Shown here: piece by piece, positions 13,601-14,202 of the stretch
Numbering within the stretch: the first letter of the stretch is position 1
Layout of the letters: each line of letters opens with the position of its first letter
Assembly: GCF_000720325.1 (NCBI RefSeq)
Contig: NZ_JOJM01000106.1
Location: forward strand, 1 to 14,202
Direction of reading: 5' to 3'
DNA: 14,202 bases
DNA from: Streptomyces sp. NRRL B-1347
Lineage (GTDB): Bacteria; Actinomycetota; Actinomycetes; Streptomycetales; Streptomycetaceae
Translations under genes and position numbers: made by a program
Notes under the pieces: generated by a model
What the model was told of the DNA's origin: nothing
Database searches by the model: none
Seen by the model: only the letters and a program-made list of their open reading frames with translations

Positions 13601-13667
13601 CGTCGTCCTGGTGGTCGTAGAACGCCGCGAGCTCGGCCTCCGACCGGACGGCCGCATCCACCTTCAC
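10647..13667 (-). CDS. SF2 DEAD/DEAH-like helicase with helicase-associated (HA) C-terminal repeats
   Basis: 1006 residues from GTG 13667, with GGGAG (13676-13680) six bases upstream. Helicase motifs in order: HQDDAV (19-24, Q-motif-like), MAPGLGKT (48-55, Walker A), VVPTRAL (74-80), CDESHH (174-179, motif II), SMTATP (202-207, III), LLSEGVDVPAVDAVALVDP (383-401, V), QIAGRAVR (410-417, VI). This is a complete ATP-driven nucleic-acid translocase core of the superfamily-2 restriction-helicase type. The C-terminal half has HA-like units, for example YHQRNGHLRVPVDWQE (557-572) and LGKWLCDQHRRWPQLRDEQR (858-877). Between them, residues 597-677 form a Gln/Glu/Gly/Arg-rich linker with repeated QGLAE-like units. 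HA-repeat helicases are common near actinomycete chromosome ends and on plasmids; their roles are mostly unproven. It shares strand with the three-gene operon, about 0.65 kb upstream. Confidence 0.88.
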   Translation of the reverse strand: MKVDAAVRSEAELAAFYDHQDDAVAAIMRIYTPSPRARRPRFRAQLHMAPGLGKTWVAARIAGLVAARGSLLMVVPTRALLEQTYRVLRAAGRGGPVIAVYAPRDAALAGEPGVRVTTDPRVVAWHANTFAAQGGRFTVLATYASVENSLIAGHRLSVERDGARPLPEWDLLVCDESHHTETSQVWGRINEQHLVPAWHRLSMTATPRLLGAVHWDEQGRLRASDPVVRLSERKHGPVAYRLGLREAQRRGKLAHSPVVAAEVDEARLRELVAARGRADAGVRAELLTASLGAVLRAGGRVGCRRLLTYHSTVAGARAAAASLPQLARVLHGQGTSAPRRVWAVALHEGTPARERQRALAALAAGTDLRGRPVDLAVVCSVRLLSEGVDVPAVDAVALVDPRAAQGDLLQIAGRAVRYDWENPEKVASIIVPVLHLAQAADDTLVGPDWAPVINMLRALESYEPDHTDREDEEPEGPQEAVRRLERAGRSSSRGPHRVQPATEARERAEERARELQQMLTLTRQRSAAVVADWLKITVLSDPVTADTERLMRAVRAYHQRNGHLRVPVDWQETLPLDYTRIPLLKKPEHEVVESQEQKLSVRRELSEGLEHGYSPGLARRQGQELAEGPVPAQRQEQATRQPERREQDQGLAEARFQGQGLAEGQAQGRAQDQEPAVGPGGVVVRLGWELERARRQWRRDRDDLRGLVAELGPEEGLEAWRARPRRVPGDLAALLGEYQFVWEPRASARQLLVEAAREYADRYGHLLPGVEETISVDGQEVRIGRLLSECRRPSWGARDEEQDVARVLEKLGVWRVRNGAPWNAGWERKLVLLEAFYKEGGRRGELLTGERVFRGDDLGKWLCDQHRRWPQLRDEQRAVLLELRMGPATGDRRVKTAGAARVPRSRAERLMEIVTAARQHLEEIGPLVGEDGRHCVHDTYRPRVNGIEVQLRRRLNAVRSRFHTYPPEHQALFTGLDLPWATAAGGSGEQPSGPVQTQTPDETGAR
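11637..11879 (-). repeat. Low-complexity repetitive linker inside the helicase gene
   Basis: This codes for residues about 597-677 of the helicase, with related units QGQELAEG, DQGLAEA and GQGLAEGQ. On the plus strand the motif tctgcgagcccctg and close variants recur several times. Such a tract can expand or contract by slippage and probably forms a flexible linker. Confidence 0.6.
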
Positions 13668-13740
13668 GATCAGCTCCCGGAGATGCTCTGCAGGGGTGCC
13701 CGCGGATCAGCCGAACACCCAACCAACTTCCTTCTGTGAC

Positions 13741-13770
13741 AACCTAGACCGCCACGCCTGGCGCTGTCTG
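13741..13770 (-). promoter_or_regulatory. Possible promoter of the helicase gene
   Basis: On the minus strand CAGACA (13770-13765) and TAGGTT (13746-13741) are 18 bases apart. This is a fair match to the vegetative actinomycete promoter pattern, about 75 bases before GTG 13667. It is a pattern match only. Confidence 0.3.
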
Positions 13771-13894
13771 CCGGATGCGGGACATCCCTCCTCGCCCGAG
13801 CGAGCAGTCGAACACACACCCCAACCACCACCTCGAAATTCCGGCGATGAAAAGCCTGTGAAATGGCCGTCAACTCACTGCAGAGTAGCGGGAA

Positions 13895-13922
13895 TTGCGG
13901 TAGTGTGTAACCAAGCGATTAT
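13895..13922 (+). promoter_or_regulatory. Possible promoter of the divergent HTH-like gene
   Basis: TTGCGG (13895-13900) and GATTAT (13917-13922) are 16 bases apart and end 20 bases before GTG 13943. The surrounding 60 bases are clearly richer in A and T than the rest of the window, as expected for a promoter between divergent genes. Confidence 0.4.
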
Positions 13923-13942
13923 GGTGATGGGAGGAGGGGAAA

Positions 13943-14202
13943 GTGCCGGAAAGGACGATGGAGTTCGGTAAGTACGGTGCCCATGGCGTCAAGGGCCACG
14001 AGGCTGTTGCCCGGCAGCTCGACCGGCTCGCTGGATTCATCGCCACGCCCATTACCGCGCGCCGTGGCCTGATGGCCCGTCTGCACTACCTCACCCGCAC
14101 CCCCCACGCCCGTGAAGCGGCCCGTGCGGCCGGCCTCACCGTCACCGACCGCACCCTGAAGGCCTGGCTGGCCGGCCAGCGCAGCCCCTCCAAGCAGAAC
14201 CT
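13943..14202 (+). CDS. Partial small HTH-type protein, runs off the right edge
   Basis: The frame begins at GTG 13943, with a strong GGAGGAGG-type ribosome-binding site at 13930-13939, or alternatively at ATG 13958. It stays open to the edge, giving at least 86 residues. From the ATG it reads MEFGKYGAHGVKGHEAVARQ, then LDRLAGFIATPITARRGLMA, then a helical stretch ending DRTLKAWLAGQRSPSKQNL. The AREAARAAGLTVTDRTLKAWLAG segment has helix-turn-helix character, with a turn Gly and a Trp in the recognition helix. I have the impression of similar proteins on actinomycete plasmids and chromosome arms, but give no name. It is transcribed away from the helicase across about 275 bases of intergenic DNA. 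Confidence 0.7.
   Translation, partial: MPERTMEFGKYGAHGVKGHEAVARQLDRLAGFIATPITARRGLMARLHYLTRTPHAREAARAAGLTVTDRTLKAWLAGQRSPSKQN

Noticed and set aside
13867..13910. Possible palindrome CACTGC...GGTAGTG as an operator
   Set aside because: Only four or five bases pair symmetrically. This is too weak to report.
1..14202. tRNA, rRNA or CRISPR array
   Set aside because: I saw no cloverleaf-like tRNA sequence, no rRNA segment and no regularly spaced repeat array on reading the window. A tRNAscan and CRISPR search would settle it.

Overview
The window is very GC-rich, uses GTG and TTG starts and has strong third-position GC. It reads as a high-GC actinomycete, most likely Streptomyces or a close relative. 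Intact genes alternate with many broken ones, and an IS21-family end lies at the left edge. This looks like an accessory region (chromosome arm, linear plasmid or integrated island) rather than a core locus.

Layout. 1-471: the 5' end of an IS21-type element, with an IstA-like N-terminus on the minus strand and repeated terminal sequences. Next to it is a short coding-like remnant that may have been cut by the insertion. 717-1205: a GNAT acetyltransferase (+). 1339-1641: a small His-rich hypothetical (-). 1879-2340: a HIT-family protein (+). 2467-2605: a decayed copy of a helicase C-terminal segment (-). 2619-3185: a hypothetical with a Pro-rich linker (-), whose upstream DNA holds a zinc ribbon split by frameshifts. 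3251-3340: a response-regulator receiver fragment (+). 3362-4826: a Clp_N-repeat protein and a helix-turn-helix protein, one base apart (-). The HTH frame is fused to a truncated AlbA_2/Schlafen-like remnant, and two near-perfect palindromes sit at its probable true start. 4862-5150: another frameshifted remnant (+).

5169-9983 (-) is the centre of interest: three co-oriented, tightly packed genes. In transcription order they are a 232-aa protein of unknown family, a 668-aa SMC/RecF-like ATPase with a CxxC...CxxC hinge in a coiled coil, and a 690-aa protein ending in a PD-(D/E)XK nuclease motif. The first two overlap by ATGA. The arrangement of small partner, coiled-coil ABC ATPase and nuclease matches the logic of Lamassu/ABC-three-component anti-phage or anti-plasmid systems. 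My reading is an uncharacterised member or relative of that class: the ATPase would sense DNA and license the nuclease. A frameshifted remnant (10130-10438) lies just upstream.

10647-13667 (-) is a 1006-aa SF2 helicase with helicase-associated (HA-like) repeats and a Gln/Glu-rich repetitive linker. It lies about 0.65 kb upstream of the trio on the same strand, and whether it works with the trio is open. A divergent gene begins at 13943 (+) and runs off the right edge; it looks like a small HTH-type protein.
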